A DNA stretch of 14,821 nucleotides from Tieghemiomyces parasiticus (taxonomy: Eukaryota; Kickxellomycota; Dimargaritomycetes; Dimargaritales; Dimargaritaceae): contig JANBPT010001090.1 in assembly GCA_027575765.1 (NCBI GenBank), positions 1 to 14,821 of the forward strand. Direction: 5' to 3'. The notes beneath the pieces were generated by a model. That model ran no database searches, was not told the origin of the DNA, and saw only the letters and a program-made list of their open reading frames with translations. This document shows positions 1 to 8,208 of the stretch, piece after piece. The position numbers and the translations under genes were made by a program. Positions within the stretch are counted from its first letter, which is position 1. The number at the start of each line of letters is the position of its first letter.

Positions 1-1205
1 GCCATTCCCCTCTTCTTCCCCGCTTATCTCTGCACGATTGGTTGTGGTACGTGAGTGGCCGCGCGAGAAGGAAGGGGCGAAAGGGCCTGGGTATATAATG
101 GCACCTCCCCCCCTTGGCCACGCCTGTGCCACCCCTTTCTCTCCTTCCTGTCTTGCTTACCCGCTTTGTTCAAAAATGCATCTGTGATGCTCATACCGAT
201 CTGGCCGTTCCCGTTGACTTGGTCATTAATATCCTAGCGCTGCGTATCCAACCTATTAGCTATTCTCTACGACTCTTGTTGTCCTTCCCGTCCAGTCTAA
301 CCGCTTTTGGACCCCGTATTCAGATAGGGTACCGATTGGTATCTCGGTTCTTTCGGCCACTTTTCAGATACCGTCCGCATCCATCTTTGAGTGGTATCCA
401 ACCTCACGTATCAATCCACGACCATACACCGCTGCATTGAATAATACGTCGACCAGACATAGCGCTGCCATATTTCAACGACGCTTCCTCCTCAGCTGGG
501 CCCTAGCTTCATAGCCGCCGACCGGTCGCCCATACCCCCCCCCGTTTTTACACCTGACTCATTGCGTTGCCTCATTCCGACCGAGGCGCTGCTGCGTAGG
601 CTCATACGCTCCTCCTAGCCCGCGCACCCGCATAACCCTGGTGACCGCAACCCGCCCGCTCTCACCCTTAATCCGTTGGGCCTATCGCACCAAAGCTCTC
701 CACCGTGTCCCCTTCTCTCGCCAGCCCTACCCAGCTCCGTTACATAACATAGGCGCCCAACCACATCGCCAACTGGCGCACGCCTTCCCAGTTGACTTTG
801 CCACAACGAGTGGAGAGAGCCCCTGCATACCTGTCTTTTCCCCTTCCTTCCCCACTTCTCATATTTTACACTTCCTTTTTCTTCACCTCTTCCCATATAA
901 ACCTTCGTCGGTTGGTCCCTTTTCTCATTTTAAAACCTGCTTTCCTTCCCACACCGTCCTTCGTACGTATTATTAATCTATACCTGGAGACGACCTCAAC
1001 GGGTATGGTCCCTCCCCATCACGACTATCCTACCCCACAATCGGTTTCCACTTGACGATACCTAACCTGTTATCCCACCGGCCTGTCTCTACTGTACGGA
1101 CCCGAATTCTGTTGCATACACTTTATCGGCTTAGCACGGCCGTTCGTACCATTTTATACCCCTAGCTCGCCTGAACCACGAGCATAAGGTCCTACCAGAT
1201 TAACC
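1..1205 (+). other. Upstream region of the SWIRM gene; no gene recognised
   Basis: This pyrimidine-rich stretch has no open frame resembling a known protein. The longest frames (about 110 codons, for example 114-440 and 641-976) have no recognisable domain and overlap other open frames, as expected in C-rich DNA. TATA-like sequences are seen near 92-98 (TATATAA) and 896-901 (TATAAA), the latter about 305 nt before the ATG at 1206. A run of nine C lies at 535-543. It is most simply the promoter and 5' UTR of the gene starting at 1206. A 5' UTR intron ending at the AG at 1197-1198 cannot be excluded. Confidence 0.5.
896..901 (+). promoter_or_regulatory. Possible TATA element of the SWIRM gene
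   Basis: TATAAA preceded by CCCA, about 305 nt before the start codon at 1206. Position and motif only; many fungal promoters do not depend on TATA, so this is weak. Confidence 0.25.
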
Positions 1206-3537
1206 ATGACACCGGTACCTGTGAGCCACCGTCGTCGGCTGCGCAAGGCCCTGCACCCGCAGAAATCCATAACCGCCCCGCTCGCCCTGGCCCCGCTTAA
1301 CATCATGGTCCCCGAGCCAGGGACGCACCATGAAAAGCTAACTGGGCCACCCACTCCGGCCCTCGAGTCTCGTGAGGACGGGCTTAATTTGGCCATGTCA
1401 TCGCTAGCATCGCCTGACCCGAAACTAAATGGAAAGGACCCGGAGGCCGATGAGCTACTGCCAACGCCGCCGCGCTCCGTCTCGCCCATCGCCTTGTCCT
1501 GGGGGTCCCTCGTGGGGCCCACGCCCGGCCTCAGTATCCGCTACACACCCCAGGAGGGCACCGTCTTCACTAACCCTACCGCCGACCGACCCCCAGCGCA
1601 CCCACTCATCGCTTTGGACGTGTACACGGCCTTTCGCACCGACCCACAGGCCCTCTGGCGATGGACCACTTTGGACTCTCGGAGCGGCCCCCATCCGTCG
1701 CCTCACGCCTCGCGCCGCACCACTCGGCGCGGGGCTGGTGATGGGAGCGCACAGTCCTCACCACGCCCGCGTAGCAAACCCCGGACCCGGCGTGAGGCGG
1801 TTATCCCGTCAAAACGGGTCCGCGACGCCATGGACGCGACATCATCATCCTCACCTCTGCTCCCAACCAAGAAGGTCGCCCAGTCGCCTCTAGTGGAAAG
1901 CATTGACCTGCCGTCCCCTTCTCTCAAACGCCAGACCTCTTATAGCCAGGCCCCCACGCCCGTCCCATCGTCGGATGGCGACACTTTTGAATATGCGGCG
2001 GGCCGGGGCCAGCGTAGCTATGATACAAGACGGCAGCAGAAGATCTATTATAACGCTCTGAGCAATTCGGCGCTTACTCACGCGACTCCCATTGCAGGTA
2101 AGGCATTCTGTATAGTTTCTAACTAAATCCACCCGCCTCCCCCTTGCCCTTCACTCTGGAATGACGTCGAGCTGTCGCACCCGAACTAGCGGGGCACGGC
2201 TCATTAGTGCGTGGCGGCCTGGTCAGTGTACAGTTCACTTCCCCACTCTCTTCGCCCTCTCTCTCTCCCTCTCTGCTTGTGTGGATGGGTGTTTCATTCC
2301 CACACAGTCCTAGCTGCAGGGAGCGACTGGTGGCGGCCAGATAGACTTCAAGGCAGAACGGGTGTACACCAGACCCCGCTTTCCATTCCACACCCCACCC
2401 CCAGGGTATAGAGGCGGGTGGAATTTGTGCGTTATGAAGCGGAATTGATCGAGTGTTCTAATGCGAATGGTGCATACGGAGGCAATCGCTTAGAATAACT
2501 CATGGCTGCCGGTCTCTCGGCAGCCCTGCGCTCGGACTGGTACGCGTGTGTGATGGCTGTGACCTGTATTATCTGAGCTTTACTTAACCTACCTTGAACC
2601 CTTCCCTCACTTGCCTTTTCTAATTCCCACCTCGCTGTTCCCCTCCACACACCCTGGTCTCGTCGAATTGTATTCCACTTGTATCGTCACCTCTGGTCTT
2701 TGGTTATAATTTTTTTCACCCTCCCCCTTCAATTCTACCAACACTTTACCCCCCCCCCCTTCAGACGAAGATCGGGGCGAGGAGGTGGACCGTGAGAGCG
2801 ACGCCGACTCGGCCGGTTACGGGTCAGCAACTGGACAGCGCGGGGCCCCTGGTGATGCTACTATTCGTGGCCGGCGGCGAGGACCAACCAAACATACCAT
2901 CAAACGCAACAGCCGTGGCTACCCGACCGTGTCGTGGCCCAAAGGCGCCCCGCTAGACGTGTCCGGTGACATCAACTATAAGTACCTGACCGAGCCTGAG
3001 CGGCACGTCTGCTCCACCCTACGCGTGCCACCGCACCAGTACCTCCAAATCAAGGATACCCTAATCAATGCCGCACGGGAGGCGGGCGTGGCGCTGGATG
3101 AGGGGATCGTGGAGTTGGCCCGGACAAAGGCCCGGCAGAATGGAGAGGAAACTGCCCCGCAGCCGATTGCCGATGCTGCAGCCCCTGCGGACCCCGTTGC
3201 TACACCCGAGTTTCCGCCTTCCATCGCCGTCACGGCGAGCCCAGCCACCCCATCTGGCGAAGCTGCTGCTAAAGAGGGTACCGAATTGCCTGCCACGCCG
3301 GGGACTGATACCGTCTCCCGCGCTAGCACCGCCTCACCACGACTACCCACGGCGACTTCGTTGCCCGATACCAGTCGAGTAAAAGAATCAGAAGAGAAGG
3401 AAAAGCCAGGGCCGTCTTCCCAGGTCCACAAACCTTTTCGCAAGCGCGACGCCCAGAAGCTCTGCCGTATCGATGTCAACAAAACCAGCAAGATCGTAGA
3501 CTGGTTCGTTGATATGGGCTGGCTGACCCTGACCTAA
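1206..3537 (+). CDS. SWIRM-domain protein, Fun19/Laf1-Laf2 type
   Basis: Two exons, 1206-2097 and 2765-3537, joined at a split GAC codon, give 554 aa. The C-terminus matches the fungal SWIRM family of S. cerevisiae Fun19 and S. pombe Laf1/Laf2. An early block holds YLTEPERHVCSTLRVPPHQY (about residues 370-389), and the closing helix block at about 522-554 holds FRKRDAQKLCRIDVNKTSK and then DMGWL. SWIRM domains bind DNA or histone tails; Laf1/Laf2 associate with the Clr6/Rpd3L histone deacetylase, so a nuclear chromatin role is inferred. Residues 1-350 are low-complexity and Ser/Pro/Thr-rich, with SP/TP sites. About 95 residues of Pro/Ala/Thr-rich sequence separate the two SWIRM halves, longer than I expect. 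The ATG at 1206 is the first in frame after a TAA at 1185-1187. An upstream coding exon is possible but there is no evidence for one. The family call is firm; the exact function is inferred. Confidence 0.88.
2098..2764 (+). other. Intron of the SWIRM gene (667 nt)
   Basis: The donor is GTAAGG at 2098 and the acceptor is CAG at 2762-2764, after a strong pyrimidine tract that includes eleven C at 2749-2759. Splicing joins G to AC and keeps the frame. It is the longest intron in the window. I looked for a hidden exon or an intronic snoRNA. A C-box-like GTGATGG near 2549 and a CTGA near 2573 are too close together to frame a guide RNA, so I call nothing inside. Confidence 0.8.
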
Positions 3538-4259
3538 ATTATATGTAAAATCTGGTCCCAACCGTAGAATTCCTTCCCCCCCCTACAGGCCCCTGTTGTA
3601 GTTGTACAAAAAAAATATACTCCTTTTGAAATCCATAGGTCAATAGTCTTGTGCTGTTTTCCACCTCACCGACATTGTACCTTGGCGCTGCTTTCCTCCC
3701 CCCACCCTCATATTAATTGACTCATTGACATTCCCATATGAGGGATTTACTAAGCTGGGGTTTGTAGCGTGAGCGTTTTCCTTCCTTACAGTCTCGCTTA
3801 ACCAGTTCTGAATTATCTTTGTATTGATTACTAGACCTAGGTTAGCTGATACTGTTCCCACCAGCATAATGTCCGCTGCTAGCCAAGTATAAACTGAAGC
3901 CAGCAGTAGACTGCCATTTGCGCATATACAGCTATATGCGGTGGGGGGGGGGAAATACATGGAGACAGCGTGTGGTAGGTCAGCCAGGCTCCTGAACTGG
4001 CGCTGGAAGTGTGCCCTAGTTTCTATCAACGTGGTCATTCCAGGCTTACCTCTACCCACTTTCAATTTGCTTTTCCTTCTCCTCCGTGGCATTTTCAAAA
4101 CGCACCGAATCCAGCATTCGCGTTGCTTGCCAGCGAATAAGGCTGTTCGATTTATTAATCCCCCACCCCCTGCCGTCAACGAACTCCATCTGCGTACCGT
4201 CCCTCATTCGGAGCAGCCTCCCCCCCTCCCTCCCGCTCATCTCGCAATTGGCTACAGCC
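3538..4259. other. Intergenic region between the SWIRM gene and FAM32A
   Basis: 722 nt, more AT-rich in its first half than the flanking exons. It holds the 3' end of the SWIRM gene and the CT-rich upstream region of FAM32A (a C/T tract at about 4217-4243 just before the start). An inverted repeat with 8-bp perfect arms (3921-3928 and 3933-3940, 4-nt loop) sits next to a run of ten G (3943-3952). A 179-codon frame is open on the minus strand (3640-4179) but has no recognisable family, so it is not called as a gene. Confidence 0.5.
3540..3547 (+). terminator. Possible 3'-end efficiency element of the SWIRM gene
   Basis: TATATGTA starts 3 nt after the TAA and contains the UAUGUA-type efficiency element known from yeast mRNA 3'-end formation. 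No AATAAA follows in the next 150 nt. An A-rich AAAAAAAATAT tract lies near 3609. Motif match only. Confidence 0.3.
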
Positions 4260-5256
4260 ATGAGCGCCTACGATGACCTCATTGGTGGCTCGCTCAAGCT
4301 GAAGAGCAAGGGCGCCGGTATCAAGTAAGTTCCATGCGACTACTACGTTCCCCCCTACCTCTCGCCCCGTGTAGAAATGGCAGGCGAACATGGAGACTAT
4401 ATGGCACCCTGAACTGACAACCATTTGGCCGGCGTTGTGCTTGACCCCCCCCCCATCTCTCTCCCACCCCTACCTCATCCCCACCTCCCCTCCTAAATCG
4501 GTAGGAAAAAGAAGTCCAAGAAGTCTAAGAAGGAGGCCAAGGAAAGCCGCCGGCACAGCGGCGATGAGGCCGAGGTGACGAAACCTGCCGAGGAAGATAC
4601 CGGAACCGCCTCGGCGTCATCAACGTCTACCGTACCGACCCGTACCAAGGCTGAAGCGCGATTCGAAGAAATTCAGCGCAAACGGGTAAGTTTATAGGGG
4701 CCATGGGGAAGAGTGATGCTGGTGATTTTATTATTATTATTACGCAGTAAGCAAGCGGTCAGCTCAAGATAGAGCATTTTTGAAGGGCCTAAGTACTGTA
4801 GCTAACGACGTGGCCTGCCACCATCATCCCGCCATTCCACCTTTCTCTCTTGACCCCGCAATGCAGAAAATGGAGAAAATTGACAAACTGGCCAGCAAGT
4901 CCCACCGCCAGCGGGTAGCGGTAAGTGTCTCTATGACGTACTCCCCTTCCCTCCCCATTGTACCGCTTATGTTTTCAAGTGGCTCTTTGTTTTTGTTTGT
5001 TTCTTTTCCTTTCCTGATGAAAGGATTTGGTATATGGCGTGGTGGTGCAACTCAACCCGTATTCCTTACTTAGCCTACCGTATCCATACATATACCCGCG
5101 TACTATAACGATGCCCCTCATATGACTTGTGACTGCCGTCTGTCCATCACAGGAACTGAACGACTACCTAGAGAGTCTCTCCCAGCACTACGATATCCCA
5201 AAGGTAAGTAAATGACGACGATGCAGGCGGGCTCAGCGTGGACTAGCCCCTCAATC

Positions 5257-5306
<50 letters not shown>

Positions 5307-5568
5307 TGTGTGTGTGTGTGCGATGGACGGCAGTGGAGGTTACAGGCCTTGGCCGTCAAGCATCCCAGCCCGTTGTGAGGGAGCACCACTCCATTGTGTG
5401 CAATGCTCGCTTCGATTAGCTGGCCAACTGGCCTAAAGCCCCGACTGACGTCAGGTTCTAACCTCTGGTACACCAACTTGCATACTCAAACTCCTCCCTT
5501 CCCACTCCCCCATTTCCTACCACGATGCGTCCTCAATCTACGCCGCCCTGCAGGTGGGACCTGGCTAA
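4260..5568 (+). CDS. FAM32A: FAM32A homologue, spliceosome-associated protein
   Basis: Five exons (4260-4324, 4505-4685, 4867-4920, 5153-5203, 5554-5568) give 121 aa, close to human FAM32A (112 aa). The N-terminal YDDLIGGSLKLK is the family opening. A Lys-rich segment (22-31) follows, then a Ser/Thr-rich linker. The conserved C-terminal half runs from about residue 70, with SHRQRVAELNDYLESLSQ leading to HYDIPKVGPG (112-121), the usual ending in fungi and plants. In metazoan spliceosomes FAM32A sits near the catalytic centre and aids exon ligation, so a nuclear splicing role is inferred. All donors are GTAAGT; acceptors are TAG, CAG, CAG and CAG. The last exon is only 15 nt and encodes VGPG plus the stop. 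The ATG begins exactly where homologues begin. Family identity is very secure. Confidence 0.94.
4727..4742 (+). repeat. Short TTA/ATT repeat in FAM32A intron 2
   Basis: A trinucleotide tract of about five TTA units lies in the second FAM32A intron (4686-4866). It is a simple sequence repeat, probably neutral. Confidence 0.7.
5262..5320 (+). repeat. Compound (GA)21(GT)8 microsatellite
   Basis: Uninterrupted GA dinucleotides run from 5262 to 5303 (21 units) and pass directly into GT dinucleotides from 5304 to 5319 (8 units, plus a G). The strand that is transcribed as intron RNA is purine-rich (GA). It is an obvious candidate for length polymorphism between strains. Confidence 0.95.
5445..5454. 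promoter_or_regulatory. Perfect CRE/ATF palindrome in FAM32A intron 4
   Basis: CTGACGTCAG is a perfect 10-bp palindrome containing the full TGACGTCA site bound by ATF/CREB-type bZIP proteins (Atf1 in S. pombe). Its intronic position makes a promoter role uncertain. A second full site lies at 5928-5935. Confidence 0.35.
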
Positions 5569-5637
5569 CATGTACACTCCTGCAGCCCCCGACCATTGGG
5601 GCCGTGGCCCGTGGAATCCGTGTCCGTTGCGATTGTG

Positions 5638-5643
5638 AATAAA
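5638..5643 (+). terminator. Polyadenylation signal of FAM32A
   Basis: AATAAA lies 70 nt after the FAM32A stop codon, a normal place for a fungal 3'-end signal. Confidence 0.55.
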
Positions 5644-5926
5644 GCCATTTTGACTCCGACTTGCCGCCAATGCGACAGGTACGCTCGAATATGCCAGTGG
5701 GAGGTACCTTACCCGCGGGGCCAGATTGTGAAGATTGGTTATCCCCGCGTCATAGTAGGGGGGGTGGTTCTGGTAGCAGAAGGGGTAATTACAACTGCGG
5801 AAGGTACTACGCCAACGTGTCTGGTTGGGGCTGCGGGATTGGAGCAAAATGGGACAAGGTCTATTGTCGCAGGGCCAATCGCCGGCTCCTGCGCCGTCTA
5901 ACAGGCTACCGGCCAGGGTAGATTCT

Positions 5927-5936
5927 ATGACGTCAT
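5927..5936. promoter_or_regulatory. CRE/ATF-type palindrome upstream of RTC3
   Basis: ATGACGTCAT is a perfect 10-bp palindrome around TGACGTCA, the consensus of ATF/CREB bZIP stress regulators. It lies about 700 nt before the RTC3 start. Binding is inferred from the motif alone. Confidence 0.4.
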
Positions 5937-6155
5937 CATACTCAAGTCTCAATAGTGGTGGGGGGAGAGGGCAAGTCCTTGTGTAATGACAGCACGGCCC
6001 GACCCCCGCCGGCCTACGTTGCCATGACTATTCATTTCCGTATCCCCCACCTTCCACCCGACAGCCTTTACTACCAACGGGGGAACCCGTAGCGGCATTT
6101 AGACCGACCATGCCCTCCTCCCTTCCGGGTTCACTCCCCGCTGTGGGTATGGGGT

Positions 6156-6237
6156 AGGGGCCATGACGCAGTCGCTTTCTCATGATATGTTCCCGCCTCT
6201 ATGGTCAAGAAGGGAGGGGGGTGAGGGACGGAAGGGG
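6156..6237 (+). promoter_or_regulatory. Cluster of AGGGG (STRE-like) motifs upstream of RTC3
   Basis: Three AGGGG pentamers (6156-6160, 6215-6219, 6233-6237) lie within 82 nt, about 400-480 nt before the RTC3 ATG. Msn2/Msn4-type zinc fingers bind this motif in yeast. The local DNA is G-rich, so chance occurrence is likely. Confidence 0.25.
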
Positions 6238-6398
6238 ACGTCCTCACCCTTTCATTGCGGGCACCCAGATCTAAATAAAACCCAAGACGATGACGACAGC
6301 CGTTGTGACTCGAGAGAAGCTCGTCGAAGCCAGTTGGGGCTGCTGCAGCCTCCGATGAATAAATGAGAGGTTGGGTTTCAGCGAAGACGGGTAGAACA

Positions 6399-6406
6399 TA
6401 TTTAAA
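6399..6406 (+). promoter_or_regulatory. Possible TATA element of RTC3
   Basis: A TATTTAAA box about 230 nt before the RTC3 start codon, set in GC-richer flanks. Motif and position only. Confidence 0.3.
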
Positions 6407-6593
6407 CCCGCCGTCGACCCGCCGTACCAGACTAGACCCATCACTACACCACATCTCAACCCTCTGAAACCGCCTATCCCCCCTCCTAGCTTCGACTCTC
6501 ACTCCCTGCACTTGTATTTCTATATACCTTCGATTCTCCTTATAGCCGTACCCTCTGCAGTTAAACGCGCTCTACTGTTCTCCACTTCCCAGA

Positions 6594-6611
6594 ATATATA
6601 TATATATATAT
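6594..6611 (+). repeat. (AT)9 repeat directly upstream of RTC3
   Basis: Nine uninterrupted AT units end 21 nt before the RTC3 ATG. This is closer than a TATA box normally lies in fungi, so it is probably in the 5' UTR or at the transcription start area, or is just a microsatellite. Confidence 0.85.
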
Positions 6612-6632
6612 CCTTACGACCACTACCTCATT

Positions 6633-6977
6633 ATGTCTTCGTCCGCCACCCGCATCGTCTACAAGGAGCCCGGCAAGGGCACCGAAGCCTTCTACATCTT
6701 TGCCGACCCTGAGATGGCCTCCAAGTGGCGCAAGGACTCCACCATCCCACTCGCGCAGGTGGTCAGCTCGTTTAACGTGTACACCACCGATAACGGCGGT
6801 ATCACCGGTCTTGCCAGCGCCCCATCCAAGGGCGTGCTCGAGGACACCTTCGGCACCAGCAACGACGACGAAGTCTGCCGGATCATCCTCGAGAAGGGTG
6901 AGATTAACGGCCAGCTCACCGGCGTGCCCAGTCGAGATGAGACCAAGGACCCCTACACCATGGGTAACCGCGGCTAA
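6633..6977 (+). CDS. RTC3: Rtc3-like protein with SBDS N-terminal-type domain
   Basis: A single-exon gene of 114 aa, similar in length to yeast Rtc3/YHR087W (111 aa). The sequence follows the small SBDS-N fold shared with the first domain of the Shwachman-Bodian-Diamond/Sdo1 ribosome maturation factor. Landmarks are an N-terminal strand ending VVYK-like (TRIVYKEPG, 6-14), FYIFADPEMASKW (20-32), a strand SSFNVYTTDNG (45-55), and a helix after SKGVLEDTFGTSNDDEVCRI (65-84) leading to ILEKGEI (85-91). It lacks the later SBDS domains. Yeast Rtc3 is linked to RNA metabolism and stress tolerance and was named from a telomere-capping screen; its molecular role is not well defined. The gene is transcribed towards EMI1. 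The ATG follows an (AT)9 tract. The C-terminal 20 residues are polar and probably disordered. Confidence 0.92.
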   Translation: MSSSATRIVYKEPGKGTEAFYIFADPEMASKWRKDSTIPLAQVVSSFNVYTTDNGGITGLASAPSKGVLEDTFGTSNDDEVCRIILEKGEINGQLTGVPSRDETKDPYTMGNRG

Positions 6978-7199
6978 GGACTTGCTGCTGCAGTCATTTG
7001 TCGTCCTTTTACTTTTTCTCGACACTCGTCGTGGATCCGTCGTCATGTGAAGGCTTGTCCATTACCCTCCCCACTTCGACCGGTCTTGATTTTTCCCCCT
7101 TTACCCTCCCCAGGCTGTACTATATGGGTACCCCATTAGCCCTCGGAAGGGAGCTACTGTCCCTTTGCCCATCATCCATATTAGTCGACTCGGTCGATC

Positions 7200-7205
7200 A
7201 ATAAA
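7200..7205 (+). terminator. Polyadenylation signal of RTC3
   Basis: AATAAA lies 222 nt after the RTC3 stop; a second copy is at 7242-7247. Both are in the AT-rich centre of the convergent spacer. Confidence 0.5.
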
Positions 7206-7308
7206 AATGATGTTTGATTAGTTATATAAATATATACCTAGAATAAAACGAATACCAGGTGCTTTATAGCATGTTAGTTTTGGGCCTGAAGAAAATGACT
7301 CTGGTGCC

Positions 7309-7314
7309 TTTATT
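7309..7314 (-). terminator. Polyadenylation signal of EMI1
   Basis: Read on the minus strand, AATAAA begins 2 nt after the TAG stop, which would give a very short 3' UTR. No better minus-strand copy is seen in the spacer. Confidence 0.45.
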
Positions 7315-7316
7315 CC

Positions 7317-8208
7317 CTAGAACTCATCAACCTCAAAGGGCAGGTCCGGTGGGAAGTTGGCCGGCGGTTCTCTAACGAAACGTTTTAGTGGAGGTGTGTG
7401 TGTGGAGAGGGGAGGCAGGGTGGGATTAGTGATCAAACCGATAGAAGCTGTATAGGGTACCAACAAAACATGGCCACGACCCAGGAAAGCAGCAGGTCTA
7501 CTTTCACTTACATCCGCTCGGACATGACATCGGTGACGTTCGGGCCGTCGTAGATGCCTTGTACCTTCCTGTTCTCGTAGTCGTGAAGCAATTTCTAAAG
7601 GCCAGGGCAATACAGATAGTGTTGAAGGGGTCGTTTAGCAGATGGCACGCTTAACGAAAACGCCAAAACAACAACAGGCGGAACCCGGGCAACTTCAAGG
7701 ATGCCCCTGCTCCCGCTTGAATTCAGTTGGTTCACTACTACTACTGCCTAAACCGATCCCGCAAGTGAACCTACCTGCTTACGCTCGCTCGTCATGAGGT
7801 TGACTTTAAGGCACAGCTTGAGCCGGTCCCACTTGGGGCCGCAGTCCTTGCGCTTGCCGTAGCGGTAGTAGTTGATGAGGTGACTACCGACGGCTGTTGG
7901 GGTGGAAGTAGCAATATGGATGAAAAAACGTGAAGAGGGGGGCGCGGGGGGGGACAATGGAACATTGTAGAGAGGGATAAGTAAAGTCCTCCACTCTACG
8001 GTAGCCGCCCAATCGACCTCGCCGTCGTGATTATGGTATTGCGCAGTCCTTGTGGGTGGGACAGGGCGTTGGTGTCCCAGCAGAACCTACTATTGCAGGC
8101 AAACAGGTCGTCGACGGCCCGACGGACGCTACATTCCAGTTCCTCGGGAGCCTCGAGGGCCGGCTGAGAAGCCGGGTCTGGTGGCCGGGTGGATCGCTCG
8201 TCAGACAT
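7317..8208 (-). CDS. EMI1: Emi1-like DUF3128 twin-cysteine protein
   Basis: Four exons on the minus strand (8208-8091, 7893-7775, 7594-7512, 7371-7317) encode 124 aa. Splicing phases agree (A|CC, in-frame, AT|A); donors are GTAGGT, GTAGGT and GTAAGT. The core matches DUF3128, the family of S. cerevisiae Emi1. C26 and C38 (11 between) precede INYYRYGKRKDCGPKWDRLKLCL, where C57 and C67 are 9 apart, followed by a charged helix and a Pro-rich tail (EPPANFPPDLPF). The paired cysteines resemble CHCH-like proteins that fold in the mitochondrial intermembrane space; this location is inference. Yeast EMI1 is needed for early meiotic (IME1) induction and sporulation, by an unknown mechanism. The ATG at 8208 follows a CT-rich leader. 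The gene is divergent from ATG1. The last short exon is the least secure part. Confidence 0.86.

Larger units (their letters stand above)
5204..5553 (+). other. FAM32A intron 4 (350 nt)
   Basis: The donor GTAAGT is at 5204 and the acceptor CAG at 5551-5553. The intron is longer than the other three in this gene and precedes the 15-nt last exon. It contains a compound microsatellite (5262-5320) and a perfect 10-bp CRE-type palindrome (5445-5454). Confidence 0.85.
5569..6632. other. Intergenic region between FAM32A and RTC3
   Basis: 1064 nt holding the FAM32A 3' end and the RTC3 upstream region. Several frames stay open near 5596-5950 (two plus, one minus), but they overlap each other and none has a recognisable domain. 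Regulatory-looking elements are a perfect ATGACGTCAT palindrome (5927-5936), AGGGG motifs (6156-6160, 6215-6219, 6233-6237), a TATTTAAA box near 6400 and an AT repeat (6594-6611). A short frame starting ATG at 6289 (22 codons) would be an upstream ORF only if transcription starts before it. Confidence 0.5.
6978..7316. other. Convergent 3' spacer between RTC3 and EMI1
   Basis: 339 nt between two stop codons facing each other. It holds plus-strand AATAAA signals (7200-7205, 7242-7247) and a minus-strand AATAAA (7309-7314) next to the EMI1 stop. No gene is seen. The transcripts of the two genes probably end close together or overlap. Confidence 0.6.

Noticed and set aside
244..404. 11-nt direct repeat GTATCCAACCT 150 nt apart
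   Set aside because: Repeats of this length are expected many times by chance in about 15 kb; no larger repeated unit surrounds them.
2549..2576. C-box-like and D-box-like motifs in the SWIRM intron (possible C/D snoRNA)
   Set aside because: The boxes are only about 17 nt apart, leaving no room for a guide, and there is no terminal stem.
5596..5921. Two plus-strand frames (101 and 86 codons) and one minus-strand frame (139 codons) after FAM32A
   Set aside because: All three overlap, none resembles a known family, a poly(A) signal lies among them, and simultaneous openness in several frames fits base composition rather than coding.
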